A DNA stretch of 64,000 nucleotides from Ulota crispa. Its lineage: Eukaryota > Streptophyta > Bryopsida > Orthotrichales > Orthotrichaceae. The notes beneath the pieces were generated by a model. It was not told where the DNA came from. It did not search any database and was given only the letters and a program-made list of their open reading frames with translations. The stretch is from NCBI GenBank assembly GCA_963920765.1, contig OY987250.1, positions 18,096,409 through 18,160,408 of the forward strand. The letters run 5' to 3'. Positions within the stretch are counted from its first letter, which is position 1, and every line of letters begins with the position of its first letter. A program made the translations under genes and the position numbers. This document shows positions 48,421 to 59,987 of the stretch, in pieces.

Positions 48421-48476
48421 TATATAGTAACGCCGCGACGGAGTAGCATCCAACAACCCACACGAGAAGAATATGC
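48421..48476 (-). promoter_or_regulatory. TATA box and P1BS-like element of the phosphate transporter
   Basis: CTATATAGG on the minus strand (about 48420-48428) is a TATA candidate about 125 bp before the ATG. GAATATGC (48469-48476) matches P1BS (GNATATNC), the binding site of PHR1-type regulators of phosphate starvation genes, about 45 bp farther upstream. One P1BS is expected about every 4 kb by chance, so the position beside a phosphate transporter TATA box carries most of the weight. Confidence 0.45.
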
Positions 48477-50444
48477 CGTGGGATCGGAATCACGCCCCCG
48501 TCCACCCGTGGTACGGAGCCGGATATATTTAGGAGCATCTAGCAGTGTTACTCCCACTTGTCCTTCACCGTGGTAGTAAAAGTACCACGATTGTACATCG
48601 CCCTCCCCGGTCCCGCAGGCTTGACTTCCCCACGAGTAGCGTTCCCCGAAATTGTGCCTGCAATTATCACGCATCGTAAAAGGCTTGCGAAGGTCGTTCC
48701 TTGATGTTCGCGACCGTCGCGCCTTTCGCTGCCCCCGCCCCGAGCAAAGCTTTGCACGTCGTCAAGCAACCGGTTTGGCAACCAAATTGGTGCCCGGACA
48801 ACTGACACCTGCCGTCCAGACTGATAACTTTAGAACATGCCTCCTGCCTCTTGTGCTCGCCTTCTGGATGTAAAGACCTCTTGAATGCCCAGATCCTTTT
48901 TCGAATTTTGGCATATTGTGGTTCTTACTTTGGAACAAATATGTGATCGACGCTCAACATCATCAAATTGATCACAAGGTAAGGTTGGCTTTTTTTAAAA
49001 CTCATGTATCCTTTGGATGAACAAAACATTACGAGAACCTAAATATCTTTGAAAACACTCAATTCATCATTCAGAATATAAACTTTTGGAGCACTTCGGG
49101 ATCTCAAAACTATCCAAACATACAGCAAGAGAACGTACAATAGATCAAGGATAATGTGTCACTCAATGTTATTGTGTTTGTGGAGACCACTCCAAGCACG
49201 AATGATTGAAAGCAAATATAAGGCCACAGGAGTGGATATTCTAGGGTTTTATGCTAGGGCATTGTGTAAAGAGTGCATGTTTAAGATCATATACGTAGGT
49301 AATGAAAGCGAGAGTACAAAATGTTTTCTTTAATTGTAGAATGTTTCACATTTCACTAGTACAAAAACCTTCAATTCTGACTTATGTTTCAAATTGTCTT
49401 CAAGGATGCACATGTGAAACTAAAAAGAGGATCCAAATCTTGGATTGAGTTTAGCAGAATGGTAGCTGCAAATTCAAAGATGACTTTAAAACATCTTTAG
49501 AACACATATATTGAGCTAAACTACATGATAGTTTGTAACAATTTGTATTGTTGTACCTCAAAGTGGGCATAATAAGAGCATGCAATCATACAAATTCCTT
49601 CACTTCTAGCTCAGTTTTTAGAAATCTAGTTAGATGAAAGCATTCTCTAGTAGAAAACTTTGTTTTTTTGTTATTGGTTGGGTTGATCAAGATACTTTTC
49701 TATTGATGCTCAACAAAAATTAACAGATTCATGTTGAATGTTAACACAAAAGTATCCTATTCAGTGCACCCAAAACAACAAGAAAAAAAAAGTTTTTTAG
49801 TAGTGAATATTATGTATGAGTATATCAAAATCTAAATTATTTTTGAGAGAAAACATAATAGTCATAATTATTATACACACCTTAAATCAAGTTGTTTGTT
49901 TGGATGTTTGTTTGTTTGTCACATTGGGATCTCCCAAACCGTATGTCCCCCCATGGCAGCTTTGGTACCGTCAAAAAGCTCTCAGCAAAGAGGGGTGCAT
50001 TGGCTTGGTTTTGTGGCATTTGGGCATACGTTGCAAAGGTTATCAAATTTCAAAGTTTTTTACAGATTAAAAATTTAAAAAATTTGAAAATTATTGATTG
50101 GCCAAAAATAAGTTTTGTGTAAAAATAGGGTATAGTACAAGTTTAACTAAAGTAAAATTTGGATGTCCACTTAAAAATAAAGTAGAGTACAAGTTTAACT
50201 AAAGTAAAGTACATGTTAATTGGGCCAATGGCACATGGCCACACTAGTACTATATGATGAAAAGAAATTGATGAAAATAAACAATTAAACTCAACAAACT
50301 TAAGTCTTCTTTTTGAAGTACAAAGTAATATGAAAGATAGTGTAAAGTCTTTTACTAGACAAATTGCCATTTACATTGTGAACAAACATAGATGTTTTGC
50401 TTCGATGCATATTAGCCAATATTTCATTTGTACAAATTTCAATG
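48477..50444. other. Upstream region of the phosphate transporter, then AT-rich DNA
   Basis: To about 48880 the DNA is G+C-rich and probably promoter. Overlapping short frames there on both strands have no recognisable content. From 48880 onward it is AT-rich, with no gene. Confidence 0.4.
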
Positions 50445-50446
50445 TA

Positions 50447-51324
50447 CAGTCGGGTCTATTAGTCTTACGAACTGCCTTTTTGAGGCATTGAGGCATTCGG
50501 ATTTTTTAATGAAACATGGAGTGTAAGTGATATGTTATTGTCAGAAAAATTATCATTGCATTCTTACGTAATCCTAATCAAGCATAGCAAATATCAATTT
50601 CAGAAAAGCAAAACTTCATTTGTGGTGAAATTTTAAAACAAAATTCCTTGGTTTTACATGGTATTTTATTAAAGACAATTGGTGATGAATTTTTGAGATT
50701 TGATTTCATGGGTATGAAAGAAACATCCATATGCACATCTTCCATGCTAAAAATCACCCCCTTAAGTAACAAAAATTTGATCAATAAAAGATTCAATGAA
50801 ACTTGTGATAGGCCCAAATTTTTTTTTTTTTTTTTCTTTTATGAAAATCAAGTTTTGTTGTTTGACTCAAATACTATGACTAAGTTTGCATCTTTGAACT
50901 TGAGATCTTGTTTACTTGATGAAAAGCTAGTTTAAAAATAAAGACATGTATTTTACAAGATTTAGGCCTATCACAGGTTTCATTGAATCTTTTATTGATC
51001 AAATTTTTGTTACTTAAGGGGGTGATTTTTAGCATGGAAGATGTGCACATGGATTTTTCCTTCATAACCATGAAGTCAAGTCTCAAAAATTCATCACCAA
51101 TTGTCTTTAATAAAATACCATGTAAAACTATGGAATTTTGCTTTAAAATTTCACCACAAATGAAGTTTTGCTTTTCTGAAATTGATATTTGCTATGCTTG
51201 ATTAGGATTACGTAAGAATGCAATGATAATTTTTCTGACAATAACATATCACTTACACTCCATGTTTCATTAAAAAATCCGAATGCCTCAAAAAGGCAGC
51301 TCGTAAGACTAATAGACCCGACTG
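50447..51324 (+). mobile_element. Long-armed foldback element, pogo/mariner-type, 878 bp
   Basis: TA dinucleotides flank CAGTCGGGTCTATTAGTC at the left (50447) and its exact inverse ending at 51324. The two arms (about 50447-50813 and 50966-51324) are nearly identical inverse copies, differing by about a dozen bases plus a duplicated GAGGCATT in the left arm. A spacer of about 150 bp separates them. TA duplications and CAGT ends fit pogo or Tc1/mariner relatives. Matching open frames of about 70-80 codons appear on both arms only because the arms are inverse copies. No transposase is present. Confidence 0.88.
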
Positions 51325-51762
51325 TACTTTAGACTCACACTTCTTACAAAGGTATAAGAGAAGAACTTTGACTCTCCTCAATCTACAAGCAATGTATAAA
51401 AATTACATTCCAAGCTATTTAAATAAGTAGCCGAATATGGTGTCTTGACATTGCAGTATCTAAAAGCATTACAGGTAAGCTTGCTAGCAATTGAAAAAAG
51501 ATTCAAAATTCTCTTAGGAAATCTATTTTTGAGACCGTATGAAGTTTAACTCTTTAAGGCCGGTGCATTCAAGAAGTGGATGTGCGTTGGCGAACCTCGA
51601 TTGTAACTTTCAAAATATCAATTTTTGGTATGCGGTTCAAATTAAGAAAATGAAACTTGACAAGTTTTTTTTCTATTTCATCAAATTTTTTTTTAAATGT
51701 TAAAAATTGAAAGAGTATTTCCATTAAAACCTCCAAGTGTTAAAATCCAAATAACACAATAA

Positions 51763-52027
51763 CATCATATTTGTTAATTTGGGAAAAATCTTACATTTTG
51801 GGATTTTCAAATTTTGAGGTGAAAGTTTTAGGAGGTCTCCTAAATCCTAACTTGTAGCGTTATTTTTGTACACGTGTCTTCACCTCAAAGGAGGAATTTG
51901 CGAGGGAAAAAATCTTAGTGGCTTAAACTGAATATGATACCTTCAAATCTAGTTTAAGGTAACTCTTTTGGTTTAAGGTGGAGTACAACGTGGGACACCT
52001 GTTTTTCCCAAATCAACAAATATGGTG
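51763..52027 (-). repeat. Terminal-inverted-repeat element, family B, copy 2
   Basis: An inverse copy of 14965-15218. The ends are CATCATATTTGTTAATTTGG and, inverse, CACCATATTTGTTGATTTGG. The shared interior includes GTACACGTG and GAGGAATTTG. Right after it the sequence is AT-rich and unassigned. Confidence 0.7.
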
Positions 52028-52574
52028 TTCAATACGATATGTTTTTCATTTATATTTCCTACTCTTCAAATGCATTTTAAATTTAAACTACAAAACTATG
52101 TTTCTCATTCTACCATTCATTTATGGTAAAAATTACATTTTTTTTAATATGTATTCTTATTGACATGATTTTATTTCCACATTTAGCTTTAAAAAATCAC
52201 AGTAATTCAAAAAATTTATCAACTTATCAAAAAAATTAGCATGAATAGAAAATGAATGGGTCTTGTAGCAAAAAATATCAAAATTTTATACATTATTTAA
52301 ATATAGGGATAAACTTGGCTTGATAGTCAAATTTCATTATAAATTTTTTTGTTGTGGCTGTTGGGTGTAAAAAATAAAATAACCAACTAGATGTTTTTCA
52401 CACTAGTCTTTAATGCTGCTTGTCCCTCTTGAAATAAATTCAAGTAATTTGGATTTTTTTTTGCTATTTTAACTTATTTATGTTTGTATTTTGAAAAAAA
52501 AATGATAATATTTATGAAACAAATTGAAATTTCTTGCAATGATATATCATTCATTGTTTCAAACAACAAAAATA

Positions 52575-53395
52575 GGGAATTGCTAAAGCTACACCCAAAA
52601 TTGCTAACACAACACCCCTATGAGCATGTAATTTGGAAATTTAATGCTAACTTTTTGTATTCAAGTGGTTCATCACTCATTCAATCATGGCAATACCCCC
52701 TTCTTGAAAGAAAGAATAATAAATATAATTAGGGAATTGCTAAAGCCACACCCAAAATTGCTAACGCCACACCCCACGGTGTGCTTTGAGCGTGAACTAT
52801 GAGAATTTAATTTTGAATTTTCAAATTTGGATCAAAAGATTTGTTTTATTTTTATCATTCTAACAGTGTATTCAAAAAAAATGGAAGCGCTTGAATTTGA
52901 AACTAAAAATATAGGACTTTTGAAACATTTAAAGTAAAAATACATAAAAAAATAGCAATGGTGCAATAAAAGTTCAACAAAAAATTATGTTTATTTTTCT
53001 TTCTCTCAAGAAGATGGTGATGCCTTGATTGAATGAATTATGGACCACTTTGAATTTAAAAAATAGCATTGAACTTGCAAAATACATGCTTATAGGAGTG
53101 TGGCGTTAACAATTTTGGGTGTGGCTGTAGCAATTCCCTATAGTTATTGAACTTTTATACACCATTGCTAAAAATTTTGATGTGTTTTCTGCTTCAAGTA
53201 ATTCAATAACCTTGTATTTTTAATTTCAAATTCATACACCTCTAATTTTTTTGAATGTAACCTAAGAATGATAGAGATGAAACAAACCTTTTAAACCAAG
53301 TCAAATTAAATAGTATTTAATTCTCACATTTCATGCTCAAAGCACACTTTGGGGGTGCGACGTTAACAATTTTGAGTGTGGCTTTAGCAATTCCC
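52575..53395 (+). mobile_element. MITE with GGGAATTGCTA ends, interrupted by another copy
   Basis: The ends are GGGAATTGCTAAAGCTACAC (52575) and its inverse to 53395 (GTGTGGCTTTAGCAATTCCC-like). The flanks are CAAAAATA and TAAAAATA, an 8-bp duplication with one mismatch, which suggests hAT. A second member of the same family sits inside at 52732-53138 in opposite orientation. The outer element's own length is about 414 bp. Confidence 0.8.
52732..53138 (-). mobile_element. MITE with GGGAATTGCTA ends, nested in a sister copy
   Basis: The ends are GGGAATTGCTAAAGCCACAC and, inverse, GGGAATTGCTACAGCCACAC. The 8-bp flanks are TATAATTA (52724-52731) and TATAGTTA (53139-53146). Its right half matches the left half of the outer element and the reverse, so it lies in inverse orientation within its relative. 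Non-coding. Confidence 0.8.
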
Positions 53396-53440
53396 TAAAA
53401 ATATATATATTTTGTTTGAATACACTTTAATAGCCAAAAT

Positions 53441-53674
53441 TTAACCCTTAAACGTCCATAGGGCATCGTATATACAGTGACGTATAATTGTCATTTGTTA
53501 CCAATAACAAATTTTAATTTGGGATCTCAAGTAGCTCACTAGAATCGCATTAATCTATTCTCCAACTTCTTTATTGGTCTCAAATATAATAGAAGTGTGG
53601 ATCCATTCCAAATATAAGAAAAATACCCCATATTGTATTGGTTGGAGCAGCACACTCAGACATTTAGGGGTTAA
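53441..53674 (-). mobile_element. TTAA/CCC-type (piggyBac-like) MITE, 234 bp
   Basis: The left end is TTAA-CCCTTAAACGTCC and the right end is GACATTTAGGGG-TTAA. It is homologous along its length, inverse, to 20960-21194 and to the interrupted copy at 1199-1990. A further lone right terminus, AAGTCCTTTAGGGGTTAA, lies 53 bp on, ending at 53727, and may mark a deleted neighbour. Confidence 0.82.
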
Positions 53675-53997
53675 CTTAGACATGAAGTTTGACCATTCCA
53701 AAATGGATCAAGTCCTTTAGGGGTTAAACCGATAAAGTACGAAAAATGTACATGTGTACTCAAAAGCCGTACAAAATGTGTAAGGGATTTGCATCCGGGT
53801 GGCACTTACGTGTAGGTTCCTTAGAGGTGCTTGGCTTCTGCTGGGCATATCCAAGGTGCATATCCGAGGTGCATATTCGAGGTGCACGCGGATATCCAAT
53901 TCAATTCCCCGGATTTCAGTTCTCTTGACTGGTAATACCGACACGTGTTGTCAAGTTGGGCAATTCTATGGCGGTGCTGGACTGCATAACATTGTTA

Positions 53998-54380
53998 GAG
54001 CTTCTCCAGCCTTTCTCTCCAAACGGAGGATTGGAAACGGATTTTTCAGTGTGACTTTTCTTGTGCAGATGTGGCTTTGGGCGGGGGGTCCAGCTTGACT
54101 TGCCAAAACAAGGATGAAAATAGAAAACTGTGGGACCATTGTCCAAATTGTCAAAAGCAATATGCGCTGGTAGCTGATAGTGCCACAGCAGCAAACGAGC
54201 TTCCAAAATAAGAACTCATCAAATTTCTTGAAAGCACTGGAAATTACAGTTTCAGAAGGGAAGTTTGAGGAGCCCGGCCTTCATTTTGCATATGGTGAGC
54301 CTACGGTGGACCAAGATTCCGTGTTCTCGCAAACTCGGGCCTGGTGCTTTGCTGTCTAGCGAGAAAGGCTAGAGGTGCTC
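53998..54380 (+). mobile_element. Tourist-like (PIF/Harbinger-type) MITE
   Basis: TTA flanks both ends (53995-53997 and 54381-54383). The inverted termini are GAGCTTCTCCAGCCTTTCTC and GAGCACCTCTAGCCTTTCTC. GAGCatCTCCAgc ends with a TTA/TAA duplication are typical of plant Tourist/Harbinger MITEs. 383 bp, non-coding. A similar lone end (TAAGAGCACCTCCACC) is near 57187. Confidence 0.75.
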
Positions 54381-54383
54381 TTA

Positions 54384-54549
54384 GGGCGTCATTCCAATCT
54401 TCTATGCTCCATTGGTACAAGGTGAAGTTATATTTAACCGACCGATAATCAGTCGGATTAAAGTTCCATTTTTTGAAACCCCAATCTAATTGATTATCAG
54501 TTAGCTAAATATAATTTCACCGGGTACCAATGGAGCATGGAAGGACACC
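54384..54549 (+). repeat. Short foldback repeat adjoining the Tourist-like MITE
   Basis: The left arm GGGCGTCATTCC...ATGCTCCATTGGTAC and the right arm GTACCAATGGAGCAT...GGAAGGACACC are inverse copies over about 60 bp. TTA is found at both borders. It begins exactly where the neighbouring element's TTA ends. Confidence 0.65.
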
Positions 54550-54550
54550 T

Positions 54551-54656
54551 TTAACTAGAGGAAAAGTTTCCCTCCCCGAGTGGAGGTATATTCCTCCCCA
54601 GGTATCAAAGGAGGAATATACTTCCACCCGGGGAGGGAAACTCTTTCCTTGGTTAA
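54551..54656 (+). repeat. Compact hairpin repeat bounded by TTAA
   Basis: Arms of about 45 bp (AAGTTTCCCTCCCCGAGTGG then AGGTATATTCCTCC, and the inverse) pair around a short loop near 54600. Both borders are TTAA. As RNA it would be a strong stem-loop. Its termini do not match the CCCCTAAA family. Confidence 0.65.
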
Positions 54657-54920
54657 CAATGTTATGTGTTGGCCCAGCAATTTTGATCTTTGTCAAAAAT
54701 TTGCTTGAATCTTACCACAAGTGGTTACTAGCTACCTCAACACTGAAAATATACAGTGAAAATATGGATGAAATCATCAAATTCTTCTCCAAGTCAACAC
54801 CAAAGTCAGCAAAATTTGGTTGAGGTTTACTAATATTAATACAGTTTGTGGATGAACATTCACACATTTTGAAAATTCTATTAAATTTTGTCCATTTTTT
54901 CTTCACCTACTTGCATTGTT

Positions 54921-55395
54921 GGGGGCTGTAGTGCATGCCACCATAAACCAACAAAGATGCAACAATCATATTAACTATTTATAGCAACTCTCAATTATTT
55001 ATATGTCTTCATAGCTACAAGCAATGAGATGTTAAGAAAAAAGTTACAAAAAGAAATTGGAATTATTGTTTGCCAAAAAAAGTTATCATCATTTAAAAAT
55101 GGAAACTATTGGACATTTTACACTTCGAGGGCAAAGAATTGGCCACCGTAGCACTCATTGCCTCAATATTAATAATTGATTTGCATGAAATTGACAAGTT
55201 GACTAACTAAATTGATAAAAATCCAAAGTAAATCATGCTACTTAGTCAACGCATATATGTTCATTGTGACAAGTCCATGAGGTGTCATTTTGGTAGTGGA
55301 GCAAGTCACAGCTAAAAGCAAATAAAACAAACTACACATGAATTTGGCCACTTTTCATAGTTTGTTGGTTTATGGTGGCACGCACCGTAGTTGCT
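54921..55395 (+). repeat. Terminal-inverted-repeat element, about 475 bp
   Basis: GCATGCCACCATAAACCAAC (about 54933) recurs in inverse near 55360-55385 as GTTGGTTTATGGTGGCACGC. The repeat extends outward, more diverged, to GGGGGCTGTAG and CTACGGTG. The interior is AT-rich. No clear target duplication was identified, so the superfamily is open. Confidence 0.6.
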
Positions 55396-57478
55396 CTAAA
55401 ATGAAAAAAAAAAACCCCTCCTGCGCATGCTGCGGAGTGACGGTCAACCATGTGGCCATGACACCAGTCAAAGCAACTGTCATCACACCGCCACTTCCAC
55501 TCAACTGAGCTTTCTAGAAATTTCAAGTGTTCTCAAACGTAGAATGTTCTCCGGTTATTGTCGCTTATACCAACAAGTTTGAAAAAAACATGAAATTGAC
55601 CTCTACACTTCCTCATAACTAAGAGGAATCAAATGATCACTAATGGAATGGAAGAGGACTTGGGGATGGGGAATGTTAAATCGTGAGCGGGGAACAATGA
55701 GCCGTGAGCCTATGTTTTTTGTGGAAATATTAAATTTCACTTAAAAATGTGTGTATAGGGTATTAAAATTGTGTATTAAAAATGACCACCTCTTGAAAAA
55801 TTTGATGTTTTTTAAGTTTTTTCATTGATTTTGAGTTCAAAATAGGTTCTCACTCACAAAATTTTGGCTCACCACTTAAGGACTCACCATTTTACGCTTA
55901 CAAAATAGCGTTGTCCAATGACACCTTGGCTTTGTTGTTAAATAATGTTATAGATGCAAAATTCATGATGTTTACTAATTGTCAAAGTTGGAATCATATG
56001 TATATCAATTGTAAGCAATGAAACTGAAATCTTGGATGTTACTGACTTTTTGTAATAGTAAATGCCAATAACATATCTATAGTTTTCACACAAGGCCATC
56101 TTATTACTTAAAGGATTAGAAGGTGGTTGGCCAACTTCAACCAAATTGTGACCTTTATAAAGAAACATTTTCAAGCATTTTTTTTGTTGTCACACATATT
56201 AACACAAAAATCATAGAAAAATTTGCAAAAAATTCATTAGAATGTTTTTTTACAAACCTCATTGAGATTTGACATGTAAATCGAAGATTGCTCGAGAGAT
56301 TACTATGACCAAAGTTCAATGAAAATGTAAGGAGTTTATCTAAAGGAAATTGCGACTTTCAATTCAAAAATTCTCTTTGGTGAGGAACACAAAAAAACTG
56401 AATTATCTTGAATGTAAACAATAAAATTTTTTGGACAAATCCAAAATAGTTGAAAGAAACTAAAACTGTAACCAAAATAATTTGCTTTATAATGGTGATT
56501 GTGTGCAAGCCTATTTTGTTTGAGGCTCAACAAATTGGAATTTCTAGCTTTATAAATTATGCCTCGTCAAGCTTAATAAAAAAACTGTGAGGTTACTCAT
56601 GCCATATGGCAACCTGTGTCTTTGTTCAAGTACACAAAACAGAAGAAGGTCTTTTGGTTGTATTTTTTTAATTTTTTGAAATAAAACAAAGCTTGTTTTT
56701 GAAACAATAGGGGCCTAGCATGATGACAAGATGTTTTCCGCATTTAAACATTCATGTCATTTTAACCTTTAACAATTACCGTTGTTTGGCTAACACAGTA
56801 TGAAAATACACAATTTGGTTTGTGTATGCAACTATGCATCAAAGAACCAAACTTTATTTTGTTGATTCAAGTACATGAAATTTCAAATCAAAATGTTTTC
56901 TTATTATTAAATAAGATTGACTAAGGATACTATGAACAGAAAACACCATAATAAGGAGGATGTAAAAACATGTGGTAGACCTTCTTAAAACATAGTGAAG
57001 TTATTAAAAATGTAGCTTTGGGAGCTGGGACAAACAAGGGTCTTTTATATAAATTGCTTAGAGAACAGGCTTTGGTTTTGGCAATCATCGACATGATCTC
57101 TTAAAGCAAAAAGAGAGGCAACCCAACAAGCTTCCTAATCAAGGGTACATAAAAAACTAGCCTGTATATGAAACGGAGATGCCTTAAGAGCACCTCCACC
57201 TGCAAAAAAATAACCGGTTGGGAAAACCTCTAGATATATGGAAAACAAGCAATTAAATGAATCAATGCATGGACTCGCCAAAATATTCTTGTTGTCATAA
57301 TAAAAATAATAATTTTTTTGTGCAAGGCAACTCCTCCAAATATTACCTTTTCTTCTACAATTGATAAGTTGAATAATCAATGATGGAGATTCTATTTACT
57401 TTTGCAAAAAAGAAAACTTGTCAAAGGTTGATTTTAAATTTCCCTCGTTGGGCTAGAGGGAAAAAAAAGTGATGTACA
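55396..57478. other. AT-rich intergenic DNA
   Basis: No gene seen. A single Tourist-like terminus (GAGCACCTCCACC) occurs near 57189 without a convincing partner. Confidence 0.4.
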
Positions 57479-57817
57479 TTGTCTTTAAGACTACAGTTCT
57501 TTAACAAGCATCGTCCCTGGGAAATCTTGCGCAGCTTTTTAATCTGCTTTATTTGGGTGGAACGGTGTCGAAGGAGATCCAACAACGAACCACAAGCCAT
57601 CATTCGAGTTCTCAAAAGAGCATGGGCAGCTACGATACACACTGGTCTTGCAACTTGGCGGACATTACATCAGTGTCCTCGAGCAGAGGAAGAACAATTA
57701 GCACTTGAGTTAGCTTTCAAAAAAGAATGGATTTCAGATCCACCTGTGTTTTATAAATCTGTAGATACTAAAATTCTCTCGACATACTCACCACCCATGT
57801 ATTTCACAAGTCGATAA
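57479..57817 (+). pseudogene. Possible C-terminal remnant of a non-LTR (LINE-type) retrotransposon
   Basis: A 112-codon frame with PWEILRSFLICFIWVERCRR and RVLKRAWAATIHTG. This resembles the region after the reverse transcriptase domain in plant LINEs (hydrophobic helix followed by IW..R). No reverse transcriptase motif is found upstream and the DNA on both sides is AT-rich, so it would be a fragment. The assignment rests on pattern memory; a fragment of a host gene is the alternative. Confidence 0.35.
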
Positions 57818-59556
57818 TCTATCAGAAAACGTGTGACGTCTGGGAACGATCCCCGCTTTTTTCAGGGCTTTTTCCCCCGTAACAGGGTTTTTTTCATTGT
57901 TTTTGAAATTGAGTGGAGATGCCTCATGCCCTAAGTACATGCAGAGTTTTGACTCGGGGAGACTTGCCGTGCCTGCAAGAGCGACGGCAGAGATCATGCC
58001 TTTCTTTGGCAGCCAAAGTCGCTTGTACTTTTAGGTTCTTTCTGCAATGAAAGGCCCTCCTGTTGTTTCAAAATTAGGAAAAACAAAAAAACCAAAATAA
58101 AAAGCATGCAGTGAGTACTGAGTATTGAGTACAATCCACTGCTACATGGGACATTGGGACGTACCTGTTTTAGGATGTCCTTCCATGTGAGGGGGTGGGG
58201 TTGGTTTTGGAAATATACTAGAATTGGGGCCTCACCAATGATCGGTAGAAAGTTAGAAACAAGAAAGAAGCAAATTGAAACTTGAGAAGGACCAACAAAT
58301 TGGTCACCAAACGTATTTGACGCTAAAATCACTTCCATGAGCAATAATCATGCAAAGTCTTAATTTAGTGCTCCTTCCAATCACTCCAATCACTAAAGCA
58401 GCATGGAAGGATGCCCTAACTAAAAGGGTAGGGTGCTCTACAAACCCAACTTTTCCCTCAAATTTAACAAAGCTGTTGCACTTCATGGGTTTGTGCTCAT
58501 GGGAATTTGGGAATTTGGGAATCGGAAAATTGTCAAAAAAAAATCAAGTATTAATAAGGATCAAGGACTAATTTTTTTTTGTTGGAGACTGAGGAAGTTT
58601 GGGTAGGTACCTCACTCAAAAAGCAAGCTAGAGAGTACTACAAGGATTCAGCCTCTCATAACATAGCCTATTTGTTGAGGACGCCACATGCACCTAATTG
58701 ACTCAAGAATGCAAGCAAGCAAGGAAAAATAGACAGAATCATCCATTTGTGCAGGTTCATCCATAAAATCTACCAATGTTAACATACTTCATCCAAATTT
58801 TGGCAAACTTGATATTTATTTGAGAGTGATTCGACAATTTCATCAGTGACTTTTTCACCCAAGTTTTGTTTTGTTAAGATAGCCAATGTCAAAATCAGGT
58901 AAGACTGTGACAAGAGTTTGCCCAGAAAAAGTTCCCTGATAAGGACGGTCGATATTCCAATTCTGCACGTAAGTGCCAAACAGTCTGGAAACAGCAGTAC
59001 TTACAGTAGTCAATTCAAGGTTTTAGATGACCAAGAATTCTGGCTCCTTTCAAGCCCTTGCTTTTGAAAAAATGACTGGAGATGGTGACAATCTGACGTG
59101 TTAGGTGTTGAATTTAAGGTTACACAACGTTGCTTCGAAGCAAAAAAATCGAAGAATTTGTGACGCCCAATATTTCTCCATACCTTAGACTTGGAAGCAT
59201 AGTAGGGCCATGTACGCCTATGAGTGACCAAGGTCAATAAGTCTCAATCCTTGTCTTTTGTTGGTTGAAGTTTTGAAGTTAATCACAAGTTTCTTATTTG
59301 AGAAGTTAAGGTCAAAATTTCAAAATATATTTTAAGGCTAAAAAGACATCAAACATGACCTAAATTATAAGAACTGTATTTCCTAGAAAACGGAAAGGTG
59401 ATTTGTTGCTTTAGGATGTGATTGGATGTAATCAAAATTAAATCATTTTATTAAAAATTCCATCAACAATATAAGATGGAACTAAAATTGCTACCCCACT
59501 TGGTCTCACTCTTCATCCCTCTTTTCTAATTTTTTTGAGGTCTACACTTTTCTATA
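57818..59556. other. Intergenic DNA without recognised gene
   Basis: Short frames on both strands (for example the 116-codon minus frame at 57994-58344) have no recognisable motif. No structured repeat was seen. Confidence 0.35.
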
Positions 59557-59987
59557 TCTATACTATAACGAGGAGGATTTGGACTCTATGCCCTTTTCTA
59601 GAACCTTCTAGAAATTTTTGGTGAAAGTTGGAGCAAACATCTTAGACATAGAACACCAAGCATTCTCCAATCATGTCCTTTTCCAAAATCTTCTAGAACC
59701 TTTAGATGGAAGTTGAAATAATAAAGAATGCCTCAAATAAAGAACACCAAATGCCTTCCAACAACCATGTGCTAGAAAACCAACAAAATACCAAGCACCC
59801 CTAGCAAAGTATTAAAGAGGAGCATTGTGATGAAGGCAATTATCATTTTTGGTTTTAAAAAAGGACAATGCAGCAATATGATTACATTTTAGACAAATTT
59901 ATTTGTGATATATCAAATTTTTGTAAAATTAAATGTTGCAGTGCCCATACATGTCCAACCCGCGCAAAGCCCGTGCTCATATACTAG
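59557..59987 (+). mobile_element. Helitron-like element, non-autonomous, 431 bp
   Basis: It starts TCTATACTATAACGAGGAGG after an A (59556) and ends ATATACTAG before a T (59988). That fits Helitrons, which insert between A and T, begin TC and end CTRR. A G+C-rich stretch (ACCCGCGCAAAGCCCGTGC) just before the end may be a degraded terminal hairpin. There are no inverted ends or target duplication. The interior is related to 2090-2240. Confidence 0.6.

Noticed and set aside
50578..51201. Near-identical short frames on opposite strands taken as duplicated genes
   Set aside because: They are the two arms of one foldback element read in both directions, with no conserved protein motif.
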